This document shows, one piece after another, positions 26,790-36,517 of a stretch of DNA of 64,000 bases. Position 1 is the stretch's first letter. Every line of letters starts with the position of its first letter. The notes beneath the pieces are model-generated. The model was not told the DNA's origin and made no database searches. It saw only the letters and a list, made by a program, of their open reading frames with translations. This stretch comes from CAXBNB01 sp040151475 (GTDB taxonomy: Bacteria; Bacteroidota; Bacteroidia; Cytophagales; Cyclobacteriaceae), in assembly GCF_040151475.1 (NCBI RefSeq), contig NZ_JBDKWG010000143.1, forward strand, positions 124,001-188,000, written 5' to 3'. The translations under genes and the position numbers were made by a program.

Positions 26790-28973
26790 TTAACCGACTT
26801 TAAATTTCACTATTTCAGCCAGTAATCTTAAGCTTTCCTTTAGATAAGGGTCTTTTTTCAGTTTCTTATTTTCTTCTTCTGTTTCTGCTATTTCAGAAGT
26901 TTGAACTGAAATTCCATTTTTCAACCTTTTTTCTATTTCATCCGAGGTTTTCACCTTCGCTTGTTTATTTACGTAACCATTTTTACCGGAAAAGGAAGTT
27001 GACTCATTGTCGATTTCATTAGGATTTTTTAGCCTACCTTCGTTAGCAACGTAATCATTCTCATCAGAAGAATCTGGGTCTTCTTTGGCTTGCTCACTTT
27101 TTCTTTCCTGATAGTTCAAAGAAATACCATCTGAATCACGGTCTTTTTTCGACCGTTCTATATCCTCAGAGAGTTTCTTTAAATCTTTATCAGTTTGTAA
27201 ATGACTCAGGTATAGAGTATTCAATTTGGATTTCAATTCAGGTGAAATTGTATTCACTTTTTTATAATCACTTTCATTGATCTTATCCCAGGGCAAGGCA
27301 CTTGGTTTAGAGCTTTCTCCAAACTCTTCAGCACTAAATGCTGATGGGAAATGCACATCCGGAGCAACACCGATGTTCTGGGTGCTACTTCCCGTTACCC
27401 GATAAAACATCTGTAAAGTCAGCTTCAAATTACCCAGCTTATCCGGAAAGTTTGGCATTCTTTGGTTGAGCCCAACCATCCTTTGCACAGTTCCTTTTCC
27501 AAAAGTAGTTTCCCCAAGAATTAATCCTCTTTGATAATCCTGAATTGCTCCTGAAAAAATCTCTGATGCCGAAGCACTGAACCTGTTGGTCAATACCGCC
27601 AAAGGGCCTTTATAAAGGGTATTTGAGTCAGTATCCTTTAGTACATCTATTTTTCCATCAAAGTTTTTAACCTGCACTACAGGCCCATCTTCAATGAACA
27701 AACCGGTAAGATTTATCGCTTCTTCTAAAGAACCACCTCCGTTGTATCTCAAATCAATAAGGATGCCATCTACTTCCTTAGCTTGCAAATCAGTAATCAA
27801 CTTAGCAACGTCTCTGGTAGTACTTTTGTAGTCTTTCTGACCACTTCTCGCTCCTTCAAAATCCAAATAAAAACTTGGAATGGTAATTACCCCCAAACTA
27901 TATTTTTCTTTGCCCTCCGTAATTGGAATGATCTCCGACTTGGCTGACTGGTCTTCCAGTTTGATTTTATCCCGTTCCAGTCTGATGATTTCAGGGTTAG
28001 ACACTGTCAATTTCCCTCTGATCACCTGCAGTCTTACAATAGAGCCTTTCGGCCCCCTAATCAGCTGTACCACATCCGACAATCTCCAGCCTATGATATC
28101 TACAAAGTCTCCATCATCGCCTTGTGCCACACCAATTATTTTGTCATCTTTTAGAAGTTCTTTGCTTTTGTAAGCCGGCCCTCCGGGGATCTTTTCATCA
28201 ATCACGGTATAGTCCATATCCTGTGTCAGCCTTGCTCCTATTCCCTCTAAGGAAAGACTCATATTTATGTTGAAATTATCAGAGGATATTGGGGAAAAAT
28301 AATTGGTATGTGGATCCAATGTTTCAGTGTATGAGTTCATATAAAGCTGAAACACATCGTCATTGTTGTTCTGATTGACATTCTTTTTGTACCTCTTGTA
28401 TCGCTGTACCAGCAGGCTATTGATGGTAGTATCTGCTTTTCCTGCAAGCTTCAGGTTTAAAGCCTGATTTTTCACCATTTTTCTCCAACGTTCATTTAGT
28501 TCGGCTTCATCTTTTGCCCAATCCAACTTGTCTTTGTCAAAGTCTAATGTTTCTTCTTTAGAATAATCAAACCCCTTTTCAAGTAATTCAAATACATAAT
28601 CCAATCTGGAATTGGTTCTGTCTCGATATACTCTGAAAATTTGAAAGGCTACATCTACATTTCCCTCTAGTAAATCGTCATCTAACCTCTCTCTGTATTT
28701 AGAAAAATAATCCAGATCAGAACTATAAAAGTATGATTTATTGTAATCCAATGAATTGAAATAATTGTCATAAATGACTCTGGAAAGTGAGTCGTTGAGT
28801 GGAGCTTTTCTATAGCTATACCTTTCCAGAAGATTCCTTATTTCTCCAACCTCTATTTTGTGTTTTGGCTCTGGTTTCAATACGATAACAGAATCCTTTC
28901 TATCTATGGCATAACCCAGAGAAGCCATTCCAAAATAAAGTGTTGCTAATATTCTAAATGCCCATTTATTCAT
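26790..28973 (-). CDS. prc: Tail-specific protease (Prc/CtpA, S41)
   Basis: This periplasmic Ser/Lys protease (727 residues) degrades or trims proteins at C-termini. The signal peptide ends near residue 22. The N-terminal helical domain leads to a PDZ domain at about 240-325 (KIPGGPAYKSKELLKDD) and the S41 core at about 355-510. By the 25-residue spacing known for Prc, the nucleophile is Ser468 in NRFSASASEIFSG, with Lys493 in GETTFGKGTVQ (numbers from ATG 28973; a GTG two codons upstream is the alternative). The C-terminal 100 residues hold two short imperfect copies (NDYVANEGRLKNPNEI and NGYVNKQAKVKTSDEI), an oddity for this family. Confidence 0.94.
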   Translation of the reverse strand: MNKWAFRILATLYFGMASLGYAIDRKDSVIVLKPEPKHKIEVGEIRNLLERYSYRKAPLNDSLSRVIYDNYFNSLDYNKSYFYSSDLDYFSKYRERLDDDLLEGNVDVAFQIFRVYRDRTNSRLDYVFELLEKGFDYSKEETLDFDKDKLDWAKDEAELNERWRKMVKNQALNLKLAGKADTTINSLLVQRYKRYKKNVNQNNNDDVFQLYMNSYTETLDPHTNYFSPISSDNFNINMSLSLEGIGARLTQDMDYTVIDEKIPGGPAYKSKELLKDDKIIGVAQGDDGDFVDIIGWRLSDVVQLIRGPKGSIVRLQVIRGKLTVSNPEIIRLERDKIKLEDQSAKSEIIPITEGKEKYSLGVITIPSFYLDFEGARSGQKDYKSTTRDVAKLITDLQAKEVDGILIDLRYNGGGSLEEAINLTGLFIEDGPVVQVKNFDGKIDVLKDTDSNTLYKGPLAVLTNRFSASASEIFSGAIQDYQRGLILGETTFGKGTVQRMVGLNQRMPNFPDKLGNLKLTLQMFYRVTGSSTQNIGVAPDVHFPSAFSAEEFGESSKPSALPWDKINESDYKKVNTISPELKSKLNTLYLSHLQTDKDLKKLSEDIERSKKDRDSDGISLNYQERKSEQAKEDPDSSDENDYVANEGRLKNPNEIDNESTSFSGKNGYVNKQAKVKTSDEIEKRLKNGISVQTSEIAETEEENKKLKKDPYLKESLRLLAEIVKFKVG

Positions 28974-29169
28974 CTTCACAAATTTGATTTACTTAAATAA
29001 CTGTTAAAACAACATATAAATGTTAAAAACAACAACTAAAAATACCTTTATAATTCATACTGATAATAATTAGTTGTTTTTAGAAACGAGATAAAAGCCC
29101 GTTATTGTTATTACGCTTGAAAACTATTTAAATTCGAACTTTATTTTACAAACGAACATTTACATCGAT

Positions 29170-30360
29170 TTGACTACTTCACGAAACCACTTCTTGCAAT
29201 ACTTAGGCCAAACCTCTCAATTTCCCCTAATGCTGGAAATAGAAAAGGCAGAGGGTCTTTATATGTATCAAAAAAATGGAAAGGAGTTGATGGATCTTAT
29301 CTCAGGCATAGGTGTGAGTACCATCGGACACAGGCATCCGGGAGTAGTTCAAGCAATAAAGGATCAGGTAGATAGACACCTGCATTTAATGGTTTACGGT
29401 GAATTTATAAGCTCGCCTCAGGTGAAACTTGCAAAAGCACTGTCAGATACCCTGCCTAACCAACTGAACAATGTTTTTCTGGTAAACTCAGGCAGTGAAG
29501 CTACCGAAGGTGCAATTAAACTTGCCAAAAGACATACTGGTAAAACTGAAATAATTTCGTTTCAAAATGCATACCACGGATCAACTGCCGGAGCTTTATC
29601 CGTTTGTGGCAATGAAGACCTTAAGAATAGCTTCCGCCCTCTGATTCCAGGCAATAAGATACTCAGATTTGGAAACATTGAAGATCTGTCTCAAATATCT
29701 GAAAATACTGCTGCAGTGATTATTGAACCCGTTCAGGGTGAAGGGGGAATCCGAACCGCATCATCAGAATATTTTCAGGAATTGAGAAAAATATGTAATC
29801 AACAGGGTGCACTTTTGATTTTTGATGAAATACAAACCGGATACGGACGAACAGGAAAATTCTGGGCGTTCGAACATTTCGGCATAGTCCCGGATATACT
29901 GCTTTGCGCCAAAGGCATGGGAGGTGGCATGCCTATCGGAGCATTCATTTCTTCCAAAGAAATAATGTACTCGCTCACTCACAATCCTATTCTGGGTCAT
30001 ATTACTACATTTGGAGGGCATCCGGTTAGCTGTGTAGCTGCACTGGAAACACTCAATATAATCTTAGATGAAAATCTGATGGAAGGTGTAGCGGAAAAAG
30101 AAGCTTTGTTTCACAACCTACTACAACATGATAGAATCAAAGAAATCAGAAGCAAAGGGCTCATGATAGCTGTAGAGTTTGAATCGTTTGAAGTATTAGA
30201 AAAAATAATCAAAAATCTACTTGATTTGGGTGTACTTTCAGATTGGTTTTTGTTTTGTGACAACTCCATGAGAATAGCTCCTCCCCTGATCATATCAAAT
30301 GAAGAAATAAAAAAAGCCTGTAACAAAATATTACAGGCCATTGATTTATCTTATCAATGA
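29170..30360 (+). CDS. Class III PLP aminotransferase
   Basis: This cytoplasmic 396-residue enzyme transfers amino groups with pyridoxal phosphate, in the family of acetylornithine, ornithine and 4-aminobutyrate aminotransferases. The PLP Lys is 248 (LCAKGMGGGMPIGAF) and the Asp that holds the ring is 219 (FDEIQTGYGRTGKF). The substrate is not decidable; no arginine genes adjoin. The start is TTG at 29170: no in-frame ATG precedes residue 21, and the family N-terminus fits this start. Its last codons contain a terminator for the convergent protease gene. Promoter not found in the 196-base spacer upstream. Confidence 0.9.
   Translation: MTTSRNHFLQYLGQTSQFPLMLEIEKAEGLYMYQKNGKELMDLISGIGVSTIGHRHPGVVQAIKDQVDRHLHLMVYGEFISSPQVKLAKALSDTLPNQLNNVFLVNSGSEATEGAIKLAKRHTGKTEIISFQNAYHGSTAGALSVCGNEDLKNSFRPLIPGNKILRFGNIEDLSQISENTAAVIIEPVQGEGGIRTASSEYFQELRKICNQQGALLIFDEIQTGYGRTGKFWAFEHFGIVPDILLCAKGMGGGMPIGAFISSKEIMYSLTHNPILGHITTFGGHPVSCVAALETLNIILDENLMEGVAEKEALFHNLLQHDRIKEIRSKGLMIAVEFESFEVLEKIIKNLLDLGVLSDWFLFCDNSMRIAPPLIISNEEIKKACNKILQAIDLSYQ
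30309..30338 (-). terminator. Intrinsic terminator embedded in aminotransferase 3-prime end
   Basis: GCCTGTAA (30316-30323) pairs with TTACAGGC (30331-30338) across a seven-base loop. On the minus strand the stem is followed by a run of seven T (30309-30315), so it terminates the aspartic-protease gene. The structure lies inside the coding sequence of the convergent aminotransferase. Confidence 0.75.
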
Positions 30361-30366
30361 TTAAAC

Positions 30367-31539
30367 CTAAATCAGAGCTTTAAGCTTTAAATCAATTGAC
30401 TTCCCATCTACTTTAATTTTAACAGTTTTTCCACTTTCGCTTAGGATTCTTCTCAATTCAGGAAGTCCAACTTCTATAGCGGACTTTCCACTTACCTCAT
30501 TCAATTCCGAATCTACTTTAATACCAGCATCCTCCGCAGGACTATTGTCAAAAACTTTGTGAATCATCACTTTGCTCATATCTTCACTCAATTGAAGTTC
30601 CAGACCCGAAGCATTGATTTGAAATGGTTCACTATATCTGTCATTTTTCTCCCAATACATTTCATGTTTGGGATAATTGTAGGTTACGTTAAATTTTCTA
30701 AGTAAACCACTTCCCAAAATACCAGTTACCTTTTTGTGGTTTTGTATTCCATGTTCTGCATGACTCAAACCGACAGGTACATTCTCAAAACCAAATCCAC
30801 TAAATGTCAACGACTTTGCCTTTCCCTGATGGTGCTCATATTCCTTTTTTCCTAACCCTGATACGAGGTAAATATAACTGTCTCCGATTTTATCAATCAT
30901 GCCATGCTTTGTTACATAAGGGGTATTAAAATCAACAGTTGCCTTTGCTCCGGTATCGACAAAGAATTCTCCTGTGATAGTTTCTCCATTTGCCAGTACT
31001 ACATTGGCTGAGATATGAGGAATATAAGAGGTCAATTTAATAGGAAGGGTTCTACCCGTACCTTTGTATTCATAGCCTTTAGAATCAAACAGGTCAAATG
31101 ACATTTGATTAAAATTCATCGAAACCACATAGTTTTCAAGCATGTCATATCCAATAATCCCATCTATTTTACGTCCAATACTGATTTCCAAATGCCTCAA
31201 AGAAGTTTCATAGATTTCAATATCCCTCAACTCTATATTATTGATTTCAATACTTTGATGCTTCAAAAGTTTACCCGAAATCTCACCTTCGGCACTGGTT
31301 TTTTTTGTATCCGCCCCTGAAACCATGTTCAGTTCCTTGGCAGTCTCTATATTCAAAACTGTAAGACCATCTCCGGTATCAAAAATAAAATCCAGGTCAC
31401 GGGAGTTGTTCACTTTTATCTTTACAAAAACATGATCACCATAAAGTTCAAACGGAACGCTTGTTAGTGGTGATTGTGCCATAGAGACGGCAAGATTTGA
31501 AAAAATTGCAATTATTATTAATCCAATTGTCTTTTTCAT
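30367..31539 (-). CDS. Two-DTG aspartyl protease-like protein with PDZ
   Basis: This secreted or membrane-associated protein has 390 residues from the ATG at 31539; an upstream TTG adds 18 residues. It has a signal peptide (ends VSMAQ), then a retropepsin-like pair of lobes, each with a DTG: FIFDTGDGL near residue 55 and FFVDTGAKAT near 205. A C-terminal PDZ-like domain ends the protein (about 305-390, VFDNSPAEDAGIKVD). In bacterial pepsin-like proteins two DTG motifs in one chain give the catalytic Asp pair. Natural substrates are unknown. It sits between the aminotransferase gene and the LRR gene, alone on its strand. Confidence 0.88.
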   Translation of the reverse strand: MKKTIGLIIIAIFSNLAVSMAQSPLTSVPFELYGDHVFVKIKVNNSRDLDFIFDTGDGLTVLNIETAKELNMVSGADTKKTSAEGEISGKLLKHQSIEINNIELRDIEIYETSLRHLEISIGRKIDGIIGYDMLENYVVSMNFNQMSFDLFDSKGYEYKGTGRTLPIKLTSYIPHISANVVLANGETITGEFFVDTGAKATVDFNTPYVTKHGMIDKIGDSYIYLVSGLGKKEYEHHQGKAKSLTFSGFGFENVPVGLSHAEHGIQNHKKVTGILGSGLLRKFNVTYNYPKHEMYWEKNDRYSEPFQINASGLELQLSEDMSKVMIHKVFDNSPAEDAGIKVDSELNEVSGKSAIEVGLPELRRILSESGKTVKIKVDGKSIDLKLKALI

Positions 31540-31706
31540 TTTTCTAAGATTTTTATCTGATTTCAAATTAAATCCAATATTTCCAATATACAAAATATGG
31601 ATGTTAATTAAATCTGACAGACAATCTCCCGGCTTGTAGTAAGAAATGAATGTTACAAATCAAAAACACAGCAACTGAGCAATAAGCAGGAGAGCTTTTT
31701 ATCATT

Positions 31707-32744
31707 TCAGCAACCCTCAACGCTCAACACCTGATGCTCCTGCTTGCGCACGGTCGCTATCAATTGACCATCTGCAATTTTGACACAGGTAAGACCAGAG
31801 TTCCTTCCTATACTTAAATCATAAAGTTCGGTAAGTTTACTCACATCTAATTGTTGCAATTGATTACTTGAAATCCATAGATAATTCAGATTTACATTGT
31901 TCTCCAAATTGATGGTAGCGATCTTATTTGCAGAAACTAGCAGGATTTCGAGTGCAACGTTCGAATCCACATCCAATCCTTCGATCTCATTTGTGGTAGC
32001 AATCAGGTTCTTCAGTGATGTGCTTCCACTCACATTCAATGTACTGAGAAGGTTTTGTTCTACATTCAAGTCTTCTAATGAGGGAATATTGACAATCAAT
32101 TCTTCCAGGTAATTCCAGGACAAGTTCAAGGAGATTAATTTGGTGGTGGCCTCTAATCCCGAAACAGATATAAGTTCATTAAACAACAGGTCTAATTCGA
32201 GCAAATTTACATTCCTACTCACATCGATAGTTTTTAGGAGGTTAACCTGAAGTCTCAATGTATCCAGGTTATTATTAGCCTTTAAATCAATCTCCTCCAA
32301 TTCATTGAAACTTGCGTCTAAGAAAGACAAGGAAGCATTGGCACTCAAATCAATCGAAGTGAGCATGTTACCGTTTACATTAAGTCTTTCTAAAGCGGTA
32401 TTTTCACTCAATGATACAGATGTTAGGGCATTGTCCTCAACCGATAGGATGAGTAGATCTTTAAATGCTTCGATACCAGTCAAGTCTGTTATTTTCTTCT
32501 CAGAATCAGTTCCCTGAAATGTCAAATTCAATAATGTTACCCCATCAGCATCTTCACTAAGTAGTTTATGGTTAACAATCCCATCACTATCTATGCCCTT
32601 CTCTATCAATTGTGCTTCAAAATTAACATCCGGTATCTCAACAAAAATTGGAGAAATGGGATCTTGAGGTACAGGATCATTTTCTTCGGTGCAAGAAAAA
32701 AACACAACTATGGCTGCAATTGCCATCAATAAATTCACTTTCAT
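31707..32744 (-). CDS. Leucine-rich-repeat lipoprotein
   Basis: A lipoprotein of 345 residues: signal peptide ends in FFSC, Cys18. After a short linker, residues about 45-330 form regular 20- to 21-residue leucine-rich repeats of type L-x-x-L-x-V-x-x-N-x-L-x-x-I-D-L, e.g. LTSIDLSANASLSFLD. An Asn ladder is visible. The fold binds proteins or glycans. Surface location is likely; the partner is unknown. It has no close operon neighbour; spaces of 113-118 bases lie on both sides and a probable TAAATTTG box (32818-32825) lies 74 bases upstream of the start. No sorting domain is seen. Confidence 0.9.
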   Translation of the reverse strand: MKVNLLMAIAAIVVFFSCTEENDPVPQDPISPIFVEIPDVNFEAQLIEKGIDSDGIVNHKLLSEDADGVTLLNLTFQGTDSEKKITDLTGIEAFKDLLILSVEDNALTSVSLSENTALERLNVNGNMLTSIDLSANASLSFLDASFNELEEIDLKANNNLDTLRLQVNLLKTIDVSRNVNLLELDLLFNELISVSGLEATTKLISLNLSWNYLEELIVNIPSLEDLNVEQNLLSTLNVSGSTSLKNLIATTNEIEGLDVDSNVALEILLVSANKIATINLENNVNLNYLWISSNQLQQLDVSKLTELYDLSIGRNSGLTCVKIADGQLIATVRKQEHQVLSVEGC

Positions 32745-32861
32745 TATCTTATTATTTGATCTGGATGCAAATAGACCAAAAAGGAAGCACCCCTATGTTC
32801 GGTATTATAATTCAGAACAAATTTACACAAGTTGGTAATTGAAATGATTAGATATCAAAAC

Positions 32862-34754
32862 CTAAAAACTCCTACGCCACTCCTTTTTATTTCCAGAGTT
32901 GTCATTTACAGTCAACACAAACTCTCCGACTATGTCCGTTTTGGGATCTGAATAAAGGTATCCGGTTTTGGCATCATAATTCATCAATAACCATTTACCG
33001 TTGAGTGTGGCAGTAAATGTTCCTACGCCAGACATTTCATCTTCAATCCTAAATTTCAATCTGTTTGGCTTGGATTTAAAATGCGAAATGGTAGGTGGCA
33101 CTATGTCAGTGGCTATGGTATAATTTACCAAGTCTCTGGTTTTGAAAGTGATGTTGCCATCAATCGACCACTCTCCTCCTACAAAATACAGTACCTTGTT
33201 GTCACCCACAGAATACACAAAGGAATGCTGCCTGTCGTACTTGAGTTCAGGCGTGATTTTCATAGTAACATATTTGCGAAGTGGCTGGTCATAGTGGGCA
33301 AAAGAAAAGTATTCCGATTGTTTCACCGAGTCAATAGTTTTAGCATAACTCAGATGTAGCGTGTCGAATAAGGAATACCTCGGAAAAGTAATTTCCACAT
33401 TTTTATCTGCATAGGCATCATCCACATTGGATGGGATACTGTTTTTGTAGTTGAATGAAAATTTCTGATCGCAAACAACGGCTGAGTCCGGGTGACCGTT
33501 TCTTACATCCCAAAGATAAAAATAGCGGCCATCCGCCGAGTAGGTATGCGCCAGCAGTTTTTCTTCTCCCTTGATATAAAAACGGGCAAAACAATCCTCT
33601 TTAATACCTTTACTCATCACTTCAAGGATTTCATTTCTCATATCGAACCCATCTCTGTTGAGTCTGTACATGTTTTTGTAGGAAGCATTTTTCAAATATC
33701 CCTTGTCATTGACCATGATATGATATTGTCTCACATTGCCATAGTTATCCTCCAGTTTCACATCAATGGCATGCTCCAACGGATCTGAAAAATGCAATAC
33801 CCCTTTATTATCATCAATGTTGTAAAACTTCAAAAAATTACCATCATCAACATAGAGTTTATTGAACCTTCGACCACCTTCCACCATTCTTTTATAATTG
33901 GTGTGCACCAATATATTTCTCGAAGTACCAAAATTGATTCTATCTATTTCTTGATTGAAAACAGGTTTGAAATCAAACAGTAAAGTCTGTCGTACTACTC
34001 CATTTCGATTGTTAACACCATTCAATTGATCATAAACATACACCTCTACTCCTATTTTGCCAGTCAAAGTAACCGGTACTTCCAGTACATAGCCACCATC
34101 CTGTTCTATCACCGCATATTCAAAGCGTCCAAACATGCCATTGACCCGGCTGTCAATATCCATAGTCACAAACGCAATGTGTGACAATGTGGGAGGCAAC
34201 AGGTCTTTAATTTCACTAAAACCATAAGTAAGTGGATTCAAGACCTCCTGATTGGCATCTCTTATTTCAAAATGCAAATGTGGTCCGGAAGAAGAACCAC
34301 TATTTCCCGATAGTGCTATTACATCACCCTTTTTAAAAGTAAATCTGTCTTTTGGCACACTGATATCTACTGCAAAAGATTCCCTTTTATATTGATAATC
34401 TCTAACGTAATTGGCTACTGCATCCTGAAATTCCTGCAAATGCGCATATACTGTGTATGTACCATTAGGGTGTACCATATACAATGCATTTCCATAGCCA
34501 CTTGGAGACACTTTGATGCGCTGAATATATCCATCTGCGGCAGCAAAAACAGGAAGCCCGGAAACTCCACTGGTCTTAATGTCAATACCTGTATGAAAAT
34601 GGGTAGAACGCAGTTCTCCCATTGTTCCGGCCAGATAGTTTACTTCACCGGGTCTCACAGGGCACATATAATATCCCTTTTCTATACTTTGCGACTCAGC
34701 AAAAAAACAATTAAAAACCAGTACAAAAAATGTTGTGTATTTACCTAATCTCAA
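32862..34754 (-). CDS. M23 peptidase with large C-terminal extension
   Basis: An exported protein of 630 residues that cuts peptidoglycan cross-bridges or acts as a regulator of such enzymes. After the signal peptide (ends near ESQ), the LytM core has HTGID (His54, Asp58), YAHL (His105) and GPHLHFE (His159, His161), so all metal ligands are present. Residues beyond 200 form a long beta-rich C-terminal region of unknown role. The only plausible start is TTG at 34754, which overlaps the FAH gene stop by 14 bases, with an AAGGAG about 16 bases upstream. The two genes are one unit. Confidence 0.9.
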   Translation of the reverse strand: MRLGKYTTFFVLVFNCFFAESQSIEKGYYMCPVRPGEVNYLAGTMGELRSTHFHTGIDIKTSGVSGLPVFAAADGYIQRIKVSPSGYGNALYMVHPNGTYTVYAHLQEFQDAVANYVRDYQYKRESFAVDISVPKDRFTFKKGDVIALSGNSGSSSGPHLHFEIRDANQEVLNPLTYGFSEIKDLLPPTLSHIAFVTMDIDSRVNGMFGRFEYAVIEQDGGYVLEVPVTLTGKIGVEVYVYDQLNGVNNRNGVVRQTLLFDFKPVFNQEIDRINFGTSRNILVHTNYKRMVEGGRRFNKLYVDDGNFLKFYNIDDNKGVLHFSDPLEHAIDVKLEDNYGNVRQYHIMVNDKGYLKNASYKNMYRLNRDGFDMRNEILEVMSKGIKEDCFARFYIKGEEKLLAHTYSADGRYFYLWDVRNGHPDSAVVCDQKFSFNYKNSIPSNVDDAYADKNVEITFPRYSLFDTLHLSYAKTIDSVKQSEYFSFAHYDQPLRKYVTMKITPELKYDRQHSFVYSVGDNKVLYFVGGEWSIDGNITFKTRDLVNYTIATDIVPPTISHFKSKPNRLKFRIEDEMSGVGTFTATLNGKWLLMNYDAKTGYLYSDPKTDIVGEFVLTVNDNSGNKKEWRRSF

Positions 34755-35352
34755 AATCCAATAATTTTTCTCCTTCTAAATATCCTTCCAGCCTGTTTCC
34801 AATCTGAACCGGGCCTACTCCCTTCGGTGTGCCTGTAAATATAATATCCCCTTTTTTTAGCATAATATATCTGGAGATGTATGCGATAATAAAACCGAAA
34901 CTAAAAAGCACCAGTGAAGTGTTGCCTTTTTGAACATTTTTACCATCTATATCTAAACTAAAATTTAAGCTATTCAAATCCTTATAATCCGATTTAGGTC
35001 TAAATTCAGAAATTGGAGCCGAATGGTTAAACCCTTTAGCCAATGCCCATGGAAGCCCTTTTTCTTTTGCCTTGGTTTGCAAATCCCGTGCCGTAAAGTC
35101 AATTCCCAAACCAATTTGGTCATAATATTTATGGGCAAATTTTTCTTCGATGTTCTTACCATTTTTACATACTTTCAACAGTACTTCTACCTCGTAATGT
35201 ATGTCTTTGGAAATAGAAGGATAATAAAATGGCTGATTGTTTTTGAGTAATGCCGTCTCCGGTTTGGTAAAGACCACTGGCTCTGATGGGCGTTCATTAT
35301 TTAATTCTTCTATGTGATCAACATAATTTCTTCCTATTGCTAATATTTTCAT
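34741..35352 (-). CDS. Fumarylacetoacetate hydrolase family enzyme
   Basis: This 203-residue cytoplasmic enzyme is of the FAH fold, which cleaves or hydrates acyl-pyruvate-like compounds with a Mg ion. Seen motifs are GLGIDFTARDLQTKAKEKG with PWALAKGFNHSAP, and the end IIFTGTPKGVGPVQ. Small FAH proteins act as acylpyruvases or oxaloacetate decarboxylases; which one is not decidable. It precedes the M23 gene with a 14-base overlap. The promoter region toward the divergent M48 gene is 95 bases and shows nothing named. Confidence 0.9.
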   Translation of the reverse strand: MKILAIGRNYVDHIEELNNERPSEPVVFTKPETALLKNNQPFYYPSISKDIHYEVEVLLKVCKNGKNIEEKFAHKYYDQIGLGIDFTARDLQTKAKEKGLPWALAKGFNHSAPISEFRPKSDYKDLNSLNFSLDIDGKNVQKGNTSLVLFSFGFIIAYISRYIMLKKGDIIFTGTPKGVGPVQIGNRLEGYLEGEKLLDFEIR

Positions 35353-35447
35353 GTCTGAGATAAATAAAATAGTGGTATTTGCTCTAAATTCGTTTTTGAA
35401 TTAATTCAACGAAAGTAAAAAAGTATAATTTATTAACACCCAAATTC

Positions 35448-36257
35448 ATGAAATATATAAGCTCACTTGTCATAATGCTGGCGACATTTTTCCTGTATCA
35501 ATGTGCCACCGTTCCGATCACAGGCAGGAGACAACTTAATCTGGTTTCCAACTCCGAAATAATACCTATGAGTTTTGATCAGTACAGCCAGGTATTGAAA
35601 GAAAGTAAACTATCTACTGACAAGCAGCAGACCGCTATGGTCAAGAATGTGGGCAGTAGAATACAAAAAGCTGTAGAGCAATATATGGCAGACAACAACA
35701 TGGCAGATCAACTGGAAGGCTTTGCCTGGGACTTTAACCTAATCGAAGAAGATGTACAAAATGCGTGGTGTATGCCCGGAGGTAAGGTTGCATTTTATAC
35801 AGGCATCATGCCAACCTGCAAAGACGAAACCGGAGTAGCGGTAGTGATGGGTCATGAAGTAGCACATGCCATAGCCAACCATGGTCGGGAAAGAATGAGT
35901 CAGGGGTTATTGACACAAGGCTTTTTAGGTGGCATTTCGGCTGCCATGGGAGAAAACCCAACAGGCACACAAGAACTGCTCATGCAATCAATTGGAGCAG
36001 GAACTCAAATCGGAATGCTCAATTTCTCCAGGCAACATGAATCAGAAGCAGACAAACTGGGACTTATATTTATGTCAATTGCAGGATATGATCCAAGACA
36101 AGCACCCAAGTTTTGGGAAAGAATGTCTGCTGGCGGTGGAGAACAACCTCCGGAGTTCATGTCCACTCACCCATCGCATGAAACACGTATTTCGGATTTG
36201 AATGCACAAATACCCAATGCTTTAAAATACTACGAAGCAAACAAAGACAAATACTAA
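35448..36257 (+). CDS. M48 family metallopeptidase lipoprotein
   Basis: The 269-residue periplasmic protease has a lipobox with Cys19 (FFLYQC). The M48 zinc site is HEVAH at 136-140, and the third ligand is the Glu in RQHESEADKLG near 204. It resembles LoiP/BepA-type quality-control proteases for outer-membrane proteins; BepA's TPR domain is missing, so LoiP is closer. It is the only gene of its unit and is followed by a stem-loop. Confidence 0.92.
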   Translation: MKYISSLVIMLATFFLYQCATVPITGRRQLNLVSNSEIIPMSFDQYSQVLKESKLSTDKQQTAMVKNVGSRIQKAVEQYMADNNMADQLEGFAWDFNLIEEDVQNAWCMPGGKVAFYTGIMPTCKDETGVAVVMGHEVAHAIANHGRERMSQGLLTQGFLGGISAAMGENPTGTQELLMQSIGAGTQIGMLNFSRQHESEADKLGLIFMSIAGYDPRQAPKFWERMSAGGGEQPPEFMSTHPSHETRISDLNAQIPNALKYYEANKDKY

Positions 36258-36270
36258 GAGTAATAAAACA

Positions 36271-36297
36271 AGAAAGGTGGCTAAAAACCACCTTTCT
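36271..36297 (+). terminator. Stem-loop after the M48 gene
   Basis: AGAAAGGTGG and CCACCTTTCT form a ten-pair perfect stem with a seven-base loop, 14 bases after the M48 stop. No T-run follows, so termination is probable but could also be RNA 3-prime protection. The rest of the 260-base spacer before bioB has one TACTTTTG (36486-36493) matching TAnnTTTG. Confidence 0.65.
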
Positions 36298-36517
36298 AAA
36301 ATTAACAACCTATAAACCTAAAATCTTGTGTTTCTGACCTTCCCTTCAATATCCTTAGATAAGGACTTCAATTGTTGGTGCTCTTAAGACAAGTAATTAT
36401 AAACACACCCCTAAATGATTTGTTTGAATTAATTCAATACAGATATTTTTTTGATTTCACTTACTCCCCCTTACCAATCCTATATTACTTTTGCGGGTAA
36501 CAAAAACGCTTTTCTTT

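Noticed and set aside
32818..32825. TAAATTTG on the minus strand as a complete promoter of the LRR gene
   Set aside because: The -33 element is at an unsuitable distance (about 29 bases).
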